64,000 nt of DNA from Holophagaceae bacterium (lineage in GTDB: Bacteria > Acidobacteriota > Holophagae > Holophagales > Holophagaceae): NCBI GenBank assembly GCA_009783055.1, contig WRHW01000003.1:25430-89429 (forward strand), read 5' to 3'. Both the position numbers and the translations under genes were made by a program. Positions 45,790 to 54,978 of the stretch are shown here, in pieces (the first letter of the stretch is position 1; every line of letters starts with the position of its first letter). Under the pieces are notes generated by a model. That model made no database searches and had not been told where the DNA came from. It was given only the letters and a program-made list of their open reading frames with translations.

Positions 45790-47334
45790 ATGAAAATCCG
45801 GCGAAATCTTTCAGGAGAAAACAATGATGGTTTGCCACAGGAAAACCGGACTTGGAAAATTCTAGTTGTAGACGACGAACCCGGCATATTGGTGGCAACA
45901 AAAAATAATTTAATCAATTTTGAATATTTGGGACATGGGCTGGAATTTGTTGAAGCTGGCTCTGCAGAAGAGGCTAGAAAAAAAATTATCGAACACCCAG
46001 ACGTTGCGGTAGCAATTATCGATGTCATCATGGAGTCTGATGATGCAGGGCTAAAATTAGTTGAATATATACGCAAAGACCTTGACAATGACGAAATTAG
46101 GCTCATCATCCGAACCGGACAACCTGGCGCAAATCCCGAAAAATCAATAATTGATAAATATGACATCAATGACTATAGAGAAAAAATGGAATTATCTGCC
46201 CAAAAATTGTCTGCCACACTGAGATTTTCATTAAAAGACTACAACCAGATAATGACAATTGAGGCGAATAAAAATGTACTAAAACACATTCTAAATGTGA
46301 CTCCACATTTGTATGAATTGAAAGTAGATTATTTAGAAGATTATTTTGCATGGATGCTAAACCAATTGGTATATGTTTGCCAGATTGCGCACACAGGAAT
46401 GATTTCAACGATAGATGGGTTATTAGCAACCACTGAAGGGAAGGAAGCCAAAATTCAAGCCAGTATAGGGGATTTTAAGCATATTTCTTTTAGTCAGGAA
46501 AGACGTTCAGAGATTATAGAAATATGCAAGAAGATTACCCTTGAAGGTTGCAAACCATTAGGCTTGCGTTCAGGATCGCTTGTCATACCGCTAATAAGCG
46601 CAAATAAGCCTCTTGGATTTGTCTATCTTGAATCCACTGACGGGATCAACAAGAATGGGCTAGAATTTACACAAATCCTAGCAAACCAATGCGTTGCCGG
46701 CCTAGATAATTACATGCTTTTTTCCAGATTGGAAAAATCTTACGATAACTCCATTGATATGCTTGCTCTTGTTGCTGAGTATAAAGACATGGCTGTTGGT
46801 GGGCACATCCTCAGAACCCAAGAGTTGACAAAGCGCCTTTCACTTGCTCTTGGGCTTGGGCATGCTCTTTCGGAATCATATGCCAAGGCCAGTCGCTTGC
46901 ATGACATAGGCAAGGTTGGCATCCCAGATGCTATACTGTCCAAGCCATCACAACTTACTCCGGAAGAATTCAAGATCATCGCAACTCATTCAATCATTGG
47001 CGACCAGATATTAAGGAATCAACCTGCATTAGAAATTGCGCGGTCTGTTGCACGCTCACACCATGAGAGATGGGACGGCAAGGGCTACCCCGACGGGCTT
47101 CTTGGGTCTGACATTCCCCTAGAAGCTCGTATCGCCGCGATAGTAGATGTTTTTGATGCACTGGCCAGTCCTCGCCCTTATAAAAAATCATGGCCACTGG
47201 AAGATGTAATTGCAGAAATAGAAGGCTGTTCCGGAACTCAATTTGATCCAAAAATTGTAAATATTTTTTCAAAGATATATCGCAGTGGCGATTTGGATGA
47301 TTTAGCCCAAAAATATGAGATGCTTAACAAATGA
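45790..47334 (+). CDS. Response regulator with DUF3369-like region and HD-GYP domain
   Basis: 514 aa. Receiver domain (VVDDEPGIL, phosphoacceptor Asp78 in IIDVIME, switch Thr in IIRTGQPG) is followed by a GAF-like/DUF3369 region (about 165-320) and a complete HD-GYP phosphodiesterase: HDIGK at 371-375, HSIIGDQIL, HHERWDGKGYPDGL. HD-GYP enzymes degrade cyclic di-GMP. The GYP part is intact (KGYPDG). It is probably phosphorylated by the adjacent haem-sensing kinase, so redox or gas cues would alter c-di-GMP. No ribosome site better than a weak TTTAGGAATTTT before the ATG. Confidence 0.9.
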   Translation: MKIRRNLSGENNDGLPQENRTWKILVVDDEPGILVATKNNLINFEYLGHGLEFVEAGSAEEARKKIIEHPDVAVAIIDVIMESDDAGLKLVEYIRKDLDNDEIRLIIRTGQPGANPEKSIIDKYDINDYREKMELSAQKLSATLRFSLKDYNQIMTIEANKNVLKHILNVTPHLYELKVDYLEDYFAWMLNQLVYVCQIAHTGMISTIDGLLATTEGKEAKIQASIGDFKHISFSQERRSEIIEICKKITLEGCKPLGLRSGSLVIPLISANKPLGFVYLESTDGINKNGLEFTQILANQCVAGLDNYMLFSRLEKSYDNSIDMLALVAEYKDMAVGGHILRTQELTKRLSLALGLGHALSESYAKASRLHDIGKVGIPDAILSKPSQLTPEEFKIIATHSIIGDQILRNQPALEIARSVARSHHERWDGKGYPDGLLGSDIPLEARIAAIVDVFDALASPRPYKKSWPLEDVIAEIEGCSGTQFDPKIVNIFSKIYRSGDLDDLAQKYEMLNK

Positions 47335-47657
47335 GACGGTTTCAAAACCTTAGGCCATAAAACAACCAAATTGACCAAAAGCATTAAACCCTAGCATTTC
47401 AGTAATTATAGTGATTTTGAACATCACATCCATGCCCAAAAAACCGCTCCGTACTCAACACGAACTCAAAACATGTTTTTGGAAACTCTTGAATATTTTT
47501 CCCATATGATGAAAAACATCCTCCATTTCCTCCAGTAGCCTTATGGCGCATAGGTTTCATGCCTCCATGCATCCTCCATCCATCTTCCATTAGGTGGTAA
47601 CTACCTCAAGTGTTAGCCCAGCGGACAAATCCTATTCATTTCGCCGATTATGCCCTA
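47335..47657. other. Intergenic region with TCCAT-rich stretch, no gene seen
   Basis: 323 nt between the HD-GYP regulator and a minus-strand hypothetical. No RNA gene, convincing promoter or terminator was found. Around 47518-47592 the plus strand repeats CCTCCAT and TCCATC several times in a short tract. Short frames on the minus strand are low-complexity and are not supported as genes. Confidence 0.5.
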
Positions 47658-48278
47658 TCAAATCCACTCAATGCCAAACTCGCTACAAACGTCTTTGGCA
47701 AAATGGTGATCCCAAGCTCTTTTCCAGACAACAGAACCCTCTGGAATGTCAATAGCACACAATTTTTCGCGTAGCTTTTGTTCAATTGAAATACAGCGGT
47801 TTCCAAGTGTTTCAGTAACAATTTCCACAAAAGCCCGACGCGCCCTACCTTCAGAGTCTAGAAATTCCAAATATCCAGAGGATTCTGGAGGTGGGGCAGA
47901 ATGCTTTATTTGCATCCAAATATCAAATGAAACCTTGGCCCTAGGGTTTGACTTCAGAGGTTCTGTTACTTTGTCCCATAATGGGAAATCGAACTCTATA
48001 GGCTCTCCTGCCCTGCTAATGGTATTGAAAAACGACATGGCTTTTTCCACATCTTTTTTCAAGTGCGACAATGCAACAAAGGCTCTGGGGCGTGGTCTCT
48101 TGGCTCTACGAGCGAAAAATACCCCCATCGCATCAACTAGTATTTTTGGTGGAATGCCCTGCTCTGCCCATGCCTTAGCTTGGCGAAAATCTTCTGGAGA
48201 AAGGAAAGCGGTTCGACCAAAGCAGTGGTAAGCCCACTCTGCTTCTATCCAATTCCACTCCTCGGAGCTATATTCCAT
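47658..48278 (-). CDS. Conserved-looking protein of unknown function
   Basis: 206 aa, soluble, no signal or membrane segment. The N-terminal half is helical with an amphipathic segment WAEQGIPPKILVDAMGVFFARRAKRPRPRAFVALSHLKKDVEKAM, basic in its centre, which suggests nucleic-acid or protein binding. The C-terminal half is mixed. I do not recognise the family. It stands alone on the minus strand beside a decayed region. Confidence 0.65.
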   Translation of the reverse strand: MEYSSEEWNWIEAEWAYHCFGRTAFLSPEDFRQAKAWAEQGIPPKILVDAMGVFFARRAKRPRPRAFVALSHLKKDVEKAMSFFNTISRAGEPIEFDFPLWDKVTEPLKSNPRAKVSFDIWMQIKHSAPPPESSGYLEFLDSEGRARRAFVEIVTETLGNRCISIEQKLREKLCAIDIPEGSVVWKRAWDHHFAKDVCSEFGIEWI

Positions 48279-48389
48279 CAGACATTGTGGCGAGTCATCC
48301 CTGCGCCACCCTCCATGCTAGTCATTTTGGGACAAATCCTTTGAAAGGTCAAAATGAAAAAATCTCTCACAATGCCTATATCACTTTAA

Positions 48390-48611
48390 CAGGCAAAAGA
48401 GGCTCTCACAATACCGCTGATGGCAAACAATCTGGAAACTGTGCTGGCAGAGAAAATCGAAACACTGCTCTCACGGGGAACGGCAAACACCCGGATGCGC
48501 GACTTCTATAGTAGTTCAACTTTTTATAGTTCAGTACAAATTTCAGCAAGTTTGCAACCGACTTTTGGCCACAAAAGAAGGAGCGGCGATAGCCGCCTCA
48601 ACCAACACTGA
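48390..48611 (+). pseudogene. Remnant of AbiEii-type nucleotidyltransferase toxin
   Basis: The frame encodes NLETVLAEKIETLLSRG followed by TANTRMRDFY (about 48426-48508), which matches the conserved central motif of AbiEii/AbiGii nucleotidyltransferase toxins (NLETVLAEKxETxxSRG...NTRMRDFYD). The upstream frame has a stop at 48387 and lacks the N-terminal nucleotidyltransferase core; the downstream part turns into unrelated sequence. A fragment of a lost phage-defence toxin-antitoxin gene is the best reading. Confidence 0.65.
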
Positions 48612-48814
48612 CCACTGGCCATTTGTGTCATGGGACATATACGGTAAACACAAATCGCGTCTGTTGTGCCACCATCGCCAACGGTGGCACCTTCCCTATA
48701 GATTTCTTTAATGGCGTTTCTCAAACTGCTATTCGAGACCGTTGAAAGCAGTCTTTCCCGTTGATTGCTACCCTGTGTGCCCCCGAATGCCCCGAAGCCT
48801 TTGCCTCCCCCCAT
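48524..48814 (-). pseudogene. Truncated small GDGGTADAIR-type protein (toxin-associated family)
   Basis: 96 aa from an ATG with a very good ribosome site (GGAGGG, 6-nt spacing). A Gly-rich head is followed by RERLLSTVSNSSLRNAIKEI, YREGATVGDGGTTDAI and then unrelated residues. From memory, small proteins of many anaerobes and phage-like loci share LRNxIxExYRPGAxxGDGGTADAIRxE and continue for about 50 residues with a conserved C-terminus; that continuation is missing here. A frame-shifted or replaced 3' end is likely. The expression signal is intact, so a short product may still be made. Confidence 0.55.
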
Positions 48815-48946
48815 ATTACACCCTCCTTTTTTTATGTGTACGCGCAAAGTCGCTTTCTATTACACAGAAAATTTTTCTACAAACAATAATATAATTAGAG
48901 TTATTGGTGCTTAGGTTGCGCCTGTGGGAAAATTTCTTGGCTATTT

Positions 48947-51667
48947 CTAGACCAATAGCCTCTGATACAACCCCATCAACTCAGCCACAATCTCCGGCTC
49001 CGTCACATCCTTGCCAAACCCGTACAGCTTCACCACTGCACGGTCTAGAGCACGATGCGCTTTCAGCAACTCCTTCGGCATAATTAGCGGGTCGTAGAGG
49101 TCAGCGAGGGAACTTCTGGGGTACAATGCCCGTGCATCAAGCACTGCTTGGGCCAGTTTTTCGATCTCTTCCTGTTGCTTATCCCTTGCTTCTGGCCAAG
49201 GGAAATTGTTGTAGACAATGTCTTTTGAGTAGCGGTAATCGCTTTTCAACCGCCCTCCTACTGCTCGCATCCATGCCATGTGGGCACTGGATGTGAGTAT
49301 GCCGAAGTGGTAGAGGGTAGCACTGGGGATGATCTGAGTAGCATCGCTGGCTATTGTATTTGGCGACATAAAGCCGATGGGAATGTAGCTTCTTTTCTCT
49401 GATGAAACCCTGGGAACGAGTATGTAATCAGTTTGAGGCTGGGCTATTTGGCAAAATAACGAAGGAGAATCTGCGAATTTGCGAGTCGCGTCAGCAACGC
49501 TGTTGGCTCGAAAATCTCTGACACTCTCGATGCGTCTCATTACCGTTGGGCATCTCTTTATTTCATTTGGATTTGCACCTAGTAACCACAGACACCAACG
49601 GGATTTGTTGTTGATAAATTCATCTGCCCCAATATACGGACGCACCCACTTCTCTGCCAATGGCTCATCTTTCAATAGTTCGGTTTTTTCTTCATCATTC
49701 AGAGCTAACCCGCCACCATCCCTAGGCATACTGCCAAAGTGCATGGGAAATACATCGCATAATGGCTTGGAACAGGGCTTGACAAAAACAGTCTGCGCTT
49801 CAATCAGATAGGGGTTTATTTGCTTAACTTCTTTTTTTTCATTACCCTCAAAAATATACTTACTATGAGTAAGACAAAATGAGAAACCTACTATTATGCA
49901 GTGTACCGCCGCTTTGCCTTTGGCTTCGTTGCTCCACTTGAAGGTGCGATATGCAAAGTTGATTGTGATGCCAGCATTGATCAATGGCTCCCAGAGCGTG
50001 ATGGCTTGTTGGCCTTGGCAAATCGAATTTGTGGAGACGAAGGCTGTTTTTACACCCGTGCCATTCATGTAATCGGTTGCTCTTTTGTACCATGCAGACA
50101 CGTAGTCTAATTCTCCAATTCCTTTTATTTTTCCGAAGGTGTCTGTAATATCTGCTTTTTGTTCACGCGACATCATCATGCCACCCACAAACGGCGGATT
50201 GCCAAGAATGTAACTCAGTTCATCTTTTGGGACTAATTCTTCCCAATCAATCCGATGGGCATTGGCACACTGTATCTCTGCACCCTTTTCAAGCGGGATT
50301 CTGGCAAAGTGCTTTCCAAACTCTTCTGATGCTTCCATGTTGCACAGGTGATCCATCAGCCACATGCCTGTTTTGGCTATCTGGCATGGCCATGAGAGTA
50401 TCTCAATCCCATAAAACTGGTCTACGTTTACCTTGAAGTGTGTCTCTATGTTCAATAGCTGGTGGGCGTTGCCTTTTGTGAGCCTGAACTCTTCTCTGAC
50501 AACTTCAAGTTCGAGCTCTCGCAGTTCTCTATAGGCAATGATAAGAAAGTTGCCACAGCCGCAGGCGGGGTCAAGAAATTTGAGGTTTGCTAGTTTGTTG
50601 TGGAACTCTGAGAGGGCTTTTAGGTTAGCCTTTTTCTTTACCTTCTTGAATTCTTCCTTCAGTCCATCCATGAACAGGGGGTCTATGAGTTTTTTGATGT
50701 TTTCTTCTGTGGTGTAGTGTGCTCCAATCTCACGTCTGTGGTCTGTGTCCATTACCCCTTGGAACATGGAACCAAATATTGCAGGGTTGATCTTTGACCA
50801 ATCAAATTCAAGACATTCCAGTAATGTCAGGCGCATTTTTTTGTCGAATGCGGCGTGCTTTATCTGCTTTTCAAAGAGACCGCCGTTGATGTGCCTGAAA
50901 TTGGAGGGGTCTATCTGATCTGAGAGATAGGGGTTCCTCATACGCTCGTCTTCAGGTTCGTTTAAGTCCTGAAATAGTTGTGACAGCCTTGCGTCTAGAT
51001 CTGTGCCGTTTTCGCTGGATGCGAGGATGTAGTTGTAAAAGGTGTTCTGGGGGAATATGCCAGTGTCATCGGCAAACAAACAGAATAAGAGCCTTGCGAG
51101 ATAGACTTCTAGCTCATGCGCTGGATAGCGGTGCCCCTGCAGGGCTTCAAAGAGCTTGTTCATCTTTGCTGTTGCTTTGAGGTCAACTGCGCCTTTGTCG
51201 CTGTGTATTGGCTCAGGCACTTCGCCTATAAGGACGGCAAAGTGCTTTATGTGTTTGTGTAGTTTGTTGGTCTTGAAGTATTTCTCTTGTTTTGTTGAGT
51301 TGTCATAGATGTATATGTGCTCGAAGTCAGACACCATCCAGAGGTTGGGGGGCGTTTCTCCGTCTGGTAGACATTCCATGTAATGATTTAGTTGCTCAAA
51401 GGCTCTGTCGAGCCTTTTGCCTCTGGATTTCATTTCTATTGCTATTTTGTCTTTCCAGTAAAAGTCTATGTAGTTTGTTCGCCCGTCTGGAGTCGTTACT
51501 GGTTTTTCAAATTCGCCTACGTTGCTTGTATGTCCAAAGATTCGCAGAAATGCCCTGATAAAATCCTGCCCTTGGGATTTCTCACTTTTGGCGTTTTCCC
51601 AGTCTTTGGCGAAACTTATCGCCCATTCGCCTATTGAGGCCCAATTTGGTTTGTTTGGGTTAGCCAT
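48947..51667 (-). CDS. MmeI-type (type IIL-like) restriction-modification enzyme
   Basis: 906 aa, near the length of MmeI (about 920). N-terminal nuclease: D68, E78, K80 with the same 10-residue Asp-Glu spacing known for MmeI. A helical connector follows, then the gamma-class N6-adenine methyltransferase with DPACGCGNF (from D366) and NPPF (from N490), then the target-recognition region and a C-terminal helical part (PRSSLADLYDPLIMPKELLKAH). MmeI-type enzymes methylate one strand and cut about 20 nt away. It lies between decayed defence remnants and a hydrolase gene, with a paralogue about 10 kb downstream in the same orientation. Target recognition residues differ between the two. Confidence 0.9.
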   Translation of the reverse strand: MANPNKPNWASIGEWAISFAKDWENAKSEKSQGQDFIRAFLRIFGHTSNVGEFEKPVTTPDGRTNYIDFYWKDKIAIEMKSRGKRLDRAFEQLNHYMECLPDGETPPNLWMVSDFEHIYIYDNSTKQEKYFKTNKLHKHIKHFAVLIGEVPEPIHSDKGAVDLKATAKMNKLFEALQGHRYPAHELEVYLARLLFCLFADDTGIFPQNTFYNYILASSENGTDLDARLSQLFQDLNEPEDERMRNPYLSDQIDPSNFRHINGGLFEKQIKHAAFDKKMRLTLLECLEFDWSKINPAIFGSMFQGVMDTDHRREIGAHYTTEENIKKLIDPLFMDGLKEEFKKVKKKANLKALSEFHNKLANLKFLDPACGCGNFLIIAYRELRELELEVVREEFRLTKGNAHQLLNIETHFKVNVDQFYGIEILSWPCQIAKTGMWLMDHLCNMEASEEFGKHFARIPLEKGAEIQCANAHRIDWEELVPKDELSYILGNPPFVGGMMMSREQKADITDTFGKIKGIGELDYVSAWYKRATDYMNGTGVKTAFVSTNSICQGQQAITLWEPLINAGITINFAYRTFKWSNEAKGKAAVHCIIVGFSFCLTHSKYIFEGNEKKEVKQINPYLIEAQTVFVKPCSKPLCDVFPMHFGSMPRDGGGLALNDEEKTELLKDEPLAEKWVRPYIGADEFINNKSRWCLWLLGANPNEIKRCPTVMRRIESVRDFRANSVADATRKFADSPSLFCQIAQPQTDYILVPRVSSEKRSYIPIGFMSPNTIASDATQIIPSATLYHFGILTSSAHMAWMRAVGGRLKSDYRYSKDIVYNNFPWPEARDKQQEEIEKLAQAVLDARALYPRSSLADLYDPLIMPKELLKAHRALDRAVVKLYGFGKDVTEPEIVAELMGLYQRLLV

Positions 51668-51712
51668 GCTTTATTCTACTCGCTGTTGTAGCTTTGGTGA
51701 GCTGATGGGAAA

Positions 51713-53701
51713 CTACTTAAGTATCCACTCGGCGATTGTTGTGATGACTTCGGGTGCAACGCGTTGTCCGGGCAAAAAGTACTCTTCACCTGTGCTTTTA
51801 CCTTCCACATACATAAATAAATGGTTTAGTTTTGGAAAACTCTTAAAGGTTGCTTCTGGGTAGTTTTTCTTCCAAACTTCAAAATCCTCCATCGTTACCT
51901 GAGCATCAGCTTCGCCTTGGAGGACTAGGGTAGGTCGCTTGCCCTGTCTCAGTGATATTGCCGAGTCATAGCCCCGCAGGTCAAGCCAGAAAGTGGCAGG
52001 CCAACCCAGCAACTCGTTGTCGGGAGTATCCGACTTTAGGTCAAGGGATTTTACCTTTGCCATTTTTGCCTGTATTTTCTCTAGTTCATCTCCGGTAATG
52101 CCACGAGATAGTTGTTCCAAAAGGATGTCGTCTAGTGGTCGCCCCCCACCTGCGAGTGATACAAAGCCAGCGACTTTTGATGCCCTTTCGGCTATGCGTC
52201 CCAGAGCTATGCCACCTTTGGAATGCCCAATTACGAAAATTTTTTCTGAGTCGATTTCTGCAAGCTGTGTGGCGTTTTCTACAGCCAAAACTGCATCGTC
52301 AATCGTAATGTTGTTGAGCGTTACGGGCATTCCATCTCTTTTTTCGGTAGCCATTTTTTGTGCATGGACTAGCGTTCTCTTATCATATCGAAGAACTGCG
52401 ATCCCTTTTTCTGCTAGACCCCATGCAATATCCCTGAAGGGTTTGGCGGCTCCAATATTTTCTCCAAAACTCTCATCACGGTCATTTTGACCACTCCCAT
52501 GTACGAGAATAGCAACTGGGAATGGGGCATTTCCGCTTGGTAGAGTAAGTGTTCCTGGCAATACCCATGGGTCTTCACCAACTGTGATTTCCCTCTCTGT
52601 CAGCCCCTTTGGTAAAACAGGCTCAGCTAAAAGCCTTGCCTCTCCAATACGCTTTAGTTCAAAGGGAGCCGCCCCTGCGCCTTGGGTAAAGTTGCCTCTG
52701 ATGAAATTGCCCTGAATGCGTCCCTTAAATATGGGGTTGCCGGGGGCACCTAGCAGTTTGAAAGATATTTCAGGAAGGGCAAGTGTTATATCTCCAAGTT
52801 GAGCATTGTATAATCCCTGTGCTGGCATGGAAATATATCCCTTAATGTCAGTATTTTCTTCTTGGATTAAGTTTATCTGTATGGCAATCTGCATCCCAGG
52901 AATGCGGATTAGGCCATCCCAGTAGCCAGGGACTACTATTGGCTGATCTGATGTATCTTCTTGGATGGCATCTTCATCAGGGCTGTTTTCTGGTTCCTTT
53001 TGGGTGGGTTTTACATCCCCCAAACGCTTGAGGTCGAAGGGAAAGGTGAATTGGTTTTGGATAAAATTGCCTTTAATATTTCCATCTTCAATCTTTCCAC
53101 TAAAGGATACCTGTGGTGGGAGATTCACATTAAAGGATATTTCCGCTGATGTGATGACTAGGTCTTGCGCTGGTTTGTCCCTTATTCCCTGGGCAGGTAT
53201 CGTAAAATACCCCAGTAGCTTGCCATCGTTTTCCTGGGCTATTGTCAACTCTATTCCCAGTTCCATTCCTGGTACATGTACAGCACCCTCCCAATAGCCA
53301 GTTACTGGTTTTTCCTGTATGGCTACTACTATGTCGCCAGTTCGTGCCAACTCAAAGTTGAAGGTATAGCCAGATCGGGACAAAGTTCCTTTAATCGTAT
53401 TGCCCTCCACGCGCCCCCTGATCGTGGGATTGCCCTGGATTCCAGCTATCTGGCAGGATATATCGGGATGGCTATATATGATATTTTCAAGTTTTTGGCC
53501 GATGATATTTTGGGATGGCGCAGTGATAGTACCTTGTAATCCGTTGTTGCCATCCTGAACCAAATTGACTTCTATGGCTGAAGATACTCCCATGACTCTG
53601 ACCATGCCCTCCCACTTGCCAGCAACAGGATTGGGCTGGGCAGTTTCAACGGGCACTGCCAATGCAATATGAGCTATCAGGAGTAATGGGGCGAATAACA
53701 T
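51713..53701 (-). CDS. Secreted alpha/beta hydrolase with three N-terminal beta repeats
   Basis: 662 aa with an N-terminal signal peptide. Three related domains of roughly 95 residues occupy about 28-121, 136-228 and 259-352; each starts GxWxGxxxxxGM and ends with Phe-Glu/Asp-Leu-Lys/Ala-Arg. An alpha/beta hydrolase follows with HGSGQNDRD, nucleophile Ser494 in GHSKGG, GEADAQVT and a late His (LNHLF). It is similar to peptidase S9/dienelactone-like esterases of unknown substrate. GGAG precedes the ATG. It follows mal by 35 nt, so it may be part of the glutamate operon transcript, but a role in that pathway is not evident. Confidence 0.85.
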   Translation of the reverse strand: MLFAPLLLIAHIALAVPVETAQPNPVAGKWEGMVRVMGVSSAIEVNLVQDGNNGLQGTITAPSQNIIGQKLENIIYSHPDISCQIAGIQGNPTIRGRVEGNTIKGTLSRSGYTFNFELARTGDIVVAIQEKPVTGYWEGAVHVPGMELGIELTIAQENDGKLLGYFTIPAQGIRDKPAQDLVITSAEISFNVNLPPQVSFSGKIEDGNIKGNFIQNQFTFPFDLKRLGDVKPTQKEPENSPDEDAIQEDTSDQPIVVPGYWDGLIRIPGMQIAIQINLIQEENTDIKGYISMPAQGLYNAQLGDITLALPEISFKLLGAPGNPIFKGRIQGNFIRGNFTQGAGAAPFELKRIGEARLLAEPVLPKGLTEREITVGEDPWVLPGTLTLPSGNAPFPVAILVHGSGQNDRDESFGENIGAAKPFRDIAWGLAEKGIAVLRYDKRTLVHAQKMATEKRDGMPVTLNNITIDDAVLAVENATQLAEIDSEKIFVIGHSKGGIALGRIAERASKVAGFVSLAGGGRPLDDILLEQLSRGITGDELEKIQAKMAKVKSLDLKSDTPDNELLGWPATFWLDLRGYDSAISLRQGKRPTLVLQGEADAQVTMEDFEVWKKNYPEATFKSFPKLNHLFMYVEGKSTGEEYFLPGQRVAPEVITTIAEWILK

Positions 53702-53736
53702 GAAAATCTCCAGAATGAAAATAAATCAAAGTGCAA

Positions 53737-54978
53737 TTAACCTTTTGCTTTTAGCACCGCAAGCACACGCTCCATCTCGTTGTTTACGATCATGTAGCCT
53801 TCGTCAAAGCCCATGCCAGGTTTTGCAAGTAGGCGCTCAGCACGAGCGGCTATGGCCACATGTAGGCATGCCTTTGCGCTAAGGTCAGTCTCGTTGCAGG
53901 TTCCGCCTTGATAGGCTTCCATTCCGTTCTTGCGACAGTACAGCACGCTCTCGACAGTGTTGTGTATGCTACCTAAGTCAGGGGTCTTAATTTGAACCAT
54001 GTGGCAGGACTTAGCATCAGTGAAAAGAATCACGTCTTCTTTTGTGTTACACCATTCATCTGCCACGATTTTTACCGTGCTACCAATTCTATTAAGTTCT
54101 TTTGTGATTGCCGCTAAGGCATCGACCTGCCTCTCACGATGACCTACGTCTACAGGGCCTTCGATGTAAAGTTCAAATCCATTTGCAGGAGTTTCTAGGG
54201 ACTTTAGGTAGGAGGCTACTTTAGTAGCAGAATTGTCAAAAATAAGCCCAATTGTGCCATAAACGTCGATGTGAAGGCAGGGCTTATAGATACTGTCTAC
54301 TCTTAATGAAGTAATTCGTTTAGCTAGCCAGCCAACATATTCTGACAACAATTCACCGTTTCGCCCCAGTTTGCTGTCAACGTGATTTATGAGCGCATGA
54401 GGAAGTACGTCAGCCTTTTTTAGTATCATTTTATCAACGTTGTTGTATCTGTCATCTCCAGATTGGGCGAAAATCGGCACCCGCTCTGGGATCAACGGAA
54501 TTTGGTAATCTTCCGCCACCACCTCTGCCATGAGTTTGTTTTCAGCCTTTGCAATAGCGTCAAGAAGAGCCTGCGATATGCCGTATCTTATTGCTGTATG
54601 TAGTGGCTTACCTTCAATCAGAAGTGAATCAAATTTTTCTGCCAGCTTGCGAAAAGAATCCAGTTCCAGACCCTCAAGCAAGGGGCGCAGGTGCTTTTCC
54701 ATGAAAGGAATGTAGCGGTCCGCCAAGAAGAGCGGATCGCGTCCCCCAGCCCCAGAATACTGAACTGCGGCGCAGTCACCCTGAGCCACCTGACCATTTT
54801 CAAGAATCAGCAGAACAGAAACGCATTCTCCTGCTTGGCGTATTTGCTCAAAACCATCTGTGAGCACTTTCCCTTTGTAGATAAATCCATCCATTGATGC
54901 GCCATTCTTTATGGCGGTTTGATCGTCAAAAAAGAATCCTGTAGTTCCTTTTGTGAACAAAACTTTTTGAATTTTCAT
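53737..54978 (-). CDS. mal: Methylaspartate ammonia-lyase
   Basis: 413 aa enolase-superfamily enzyme converting threo-3-methylaspartate to mesaconate and ammonia. Residues match the characterised clostridial enzyme at the same numbering: catalytic Lys331 (MVQIKTPD) and His194 (LPHALI), and metal ligands Asp238, Glu273 (YIEGP) and Asp307 (VADEW). Full length. The start overlaps the glmE stop by 4 nt and GGGAG is upstream, so it is translated from the same message. It acts after glutamate mutase in glutamate fermentation. The next enzymes (mesaconase, citramalate lyase) are not in the window. Confidence 0.97.
   Translation of the reverse strand: MKIQKVLFTKGTTGFFFDDQTAIKNGASMDGFIYKGKVLTDGFEQIRQAGECVSVLLILENGQVAQGDCAAVQYSGAGGRDPLFLADRYIPFMEKHLRPLLEGLELDSFRKLAEKFDSLLIEGKPLHTAIRYGISQALLDAIAKAENKLMAEVVAEDYQIPLIPERVPIFAQSGDDRYNNVDKMILKKADVLPHALINHVDSKLGRNGELLSEYVGWLAKRITSLRVDSIYKPCLHIDVYGTIGLIFDNSATKVASYLKSLETPANGFELYIEGPVDVGHRERQVDALAAITKELNRIGSTVKIVADEWCNTKEDVILFTDAKSCHMVQIKTPDLGSIHNTVESVLYCRKNGMEAYQGGTCNETDLSAKACLHVAIAARAERLLAKPGMGFDEGYMIVNNEMERVLAVLKAKG

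Noticed and set aside
47399..47590. 63-codon minus-strand frame in the gap after the HD-GYP gene
   Set aside because: Composition is driven by the TCCAT repeats; no ribosome site or conserved motif.
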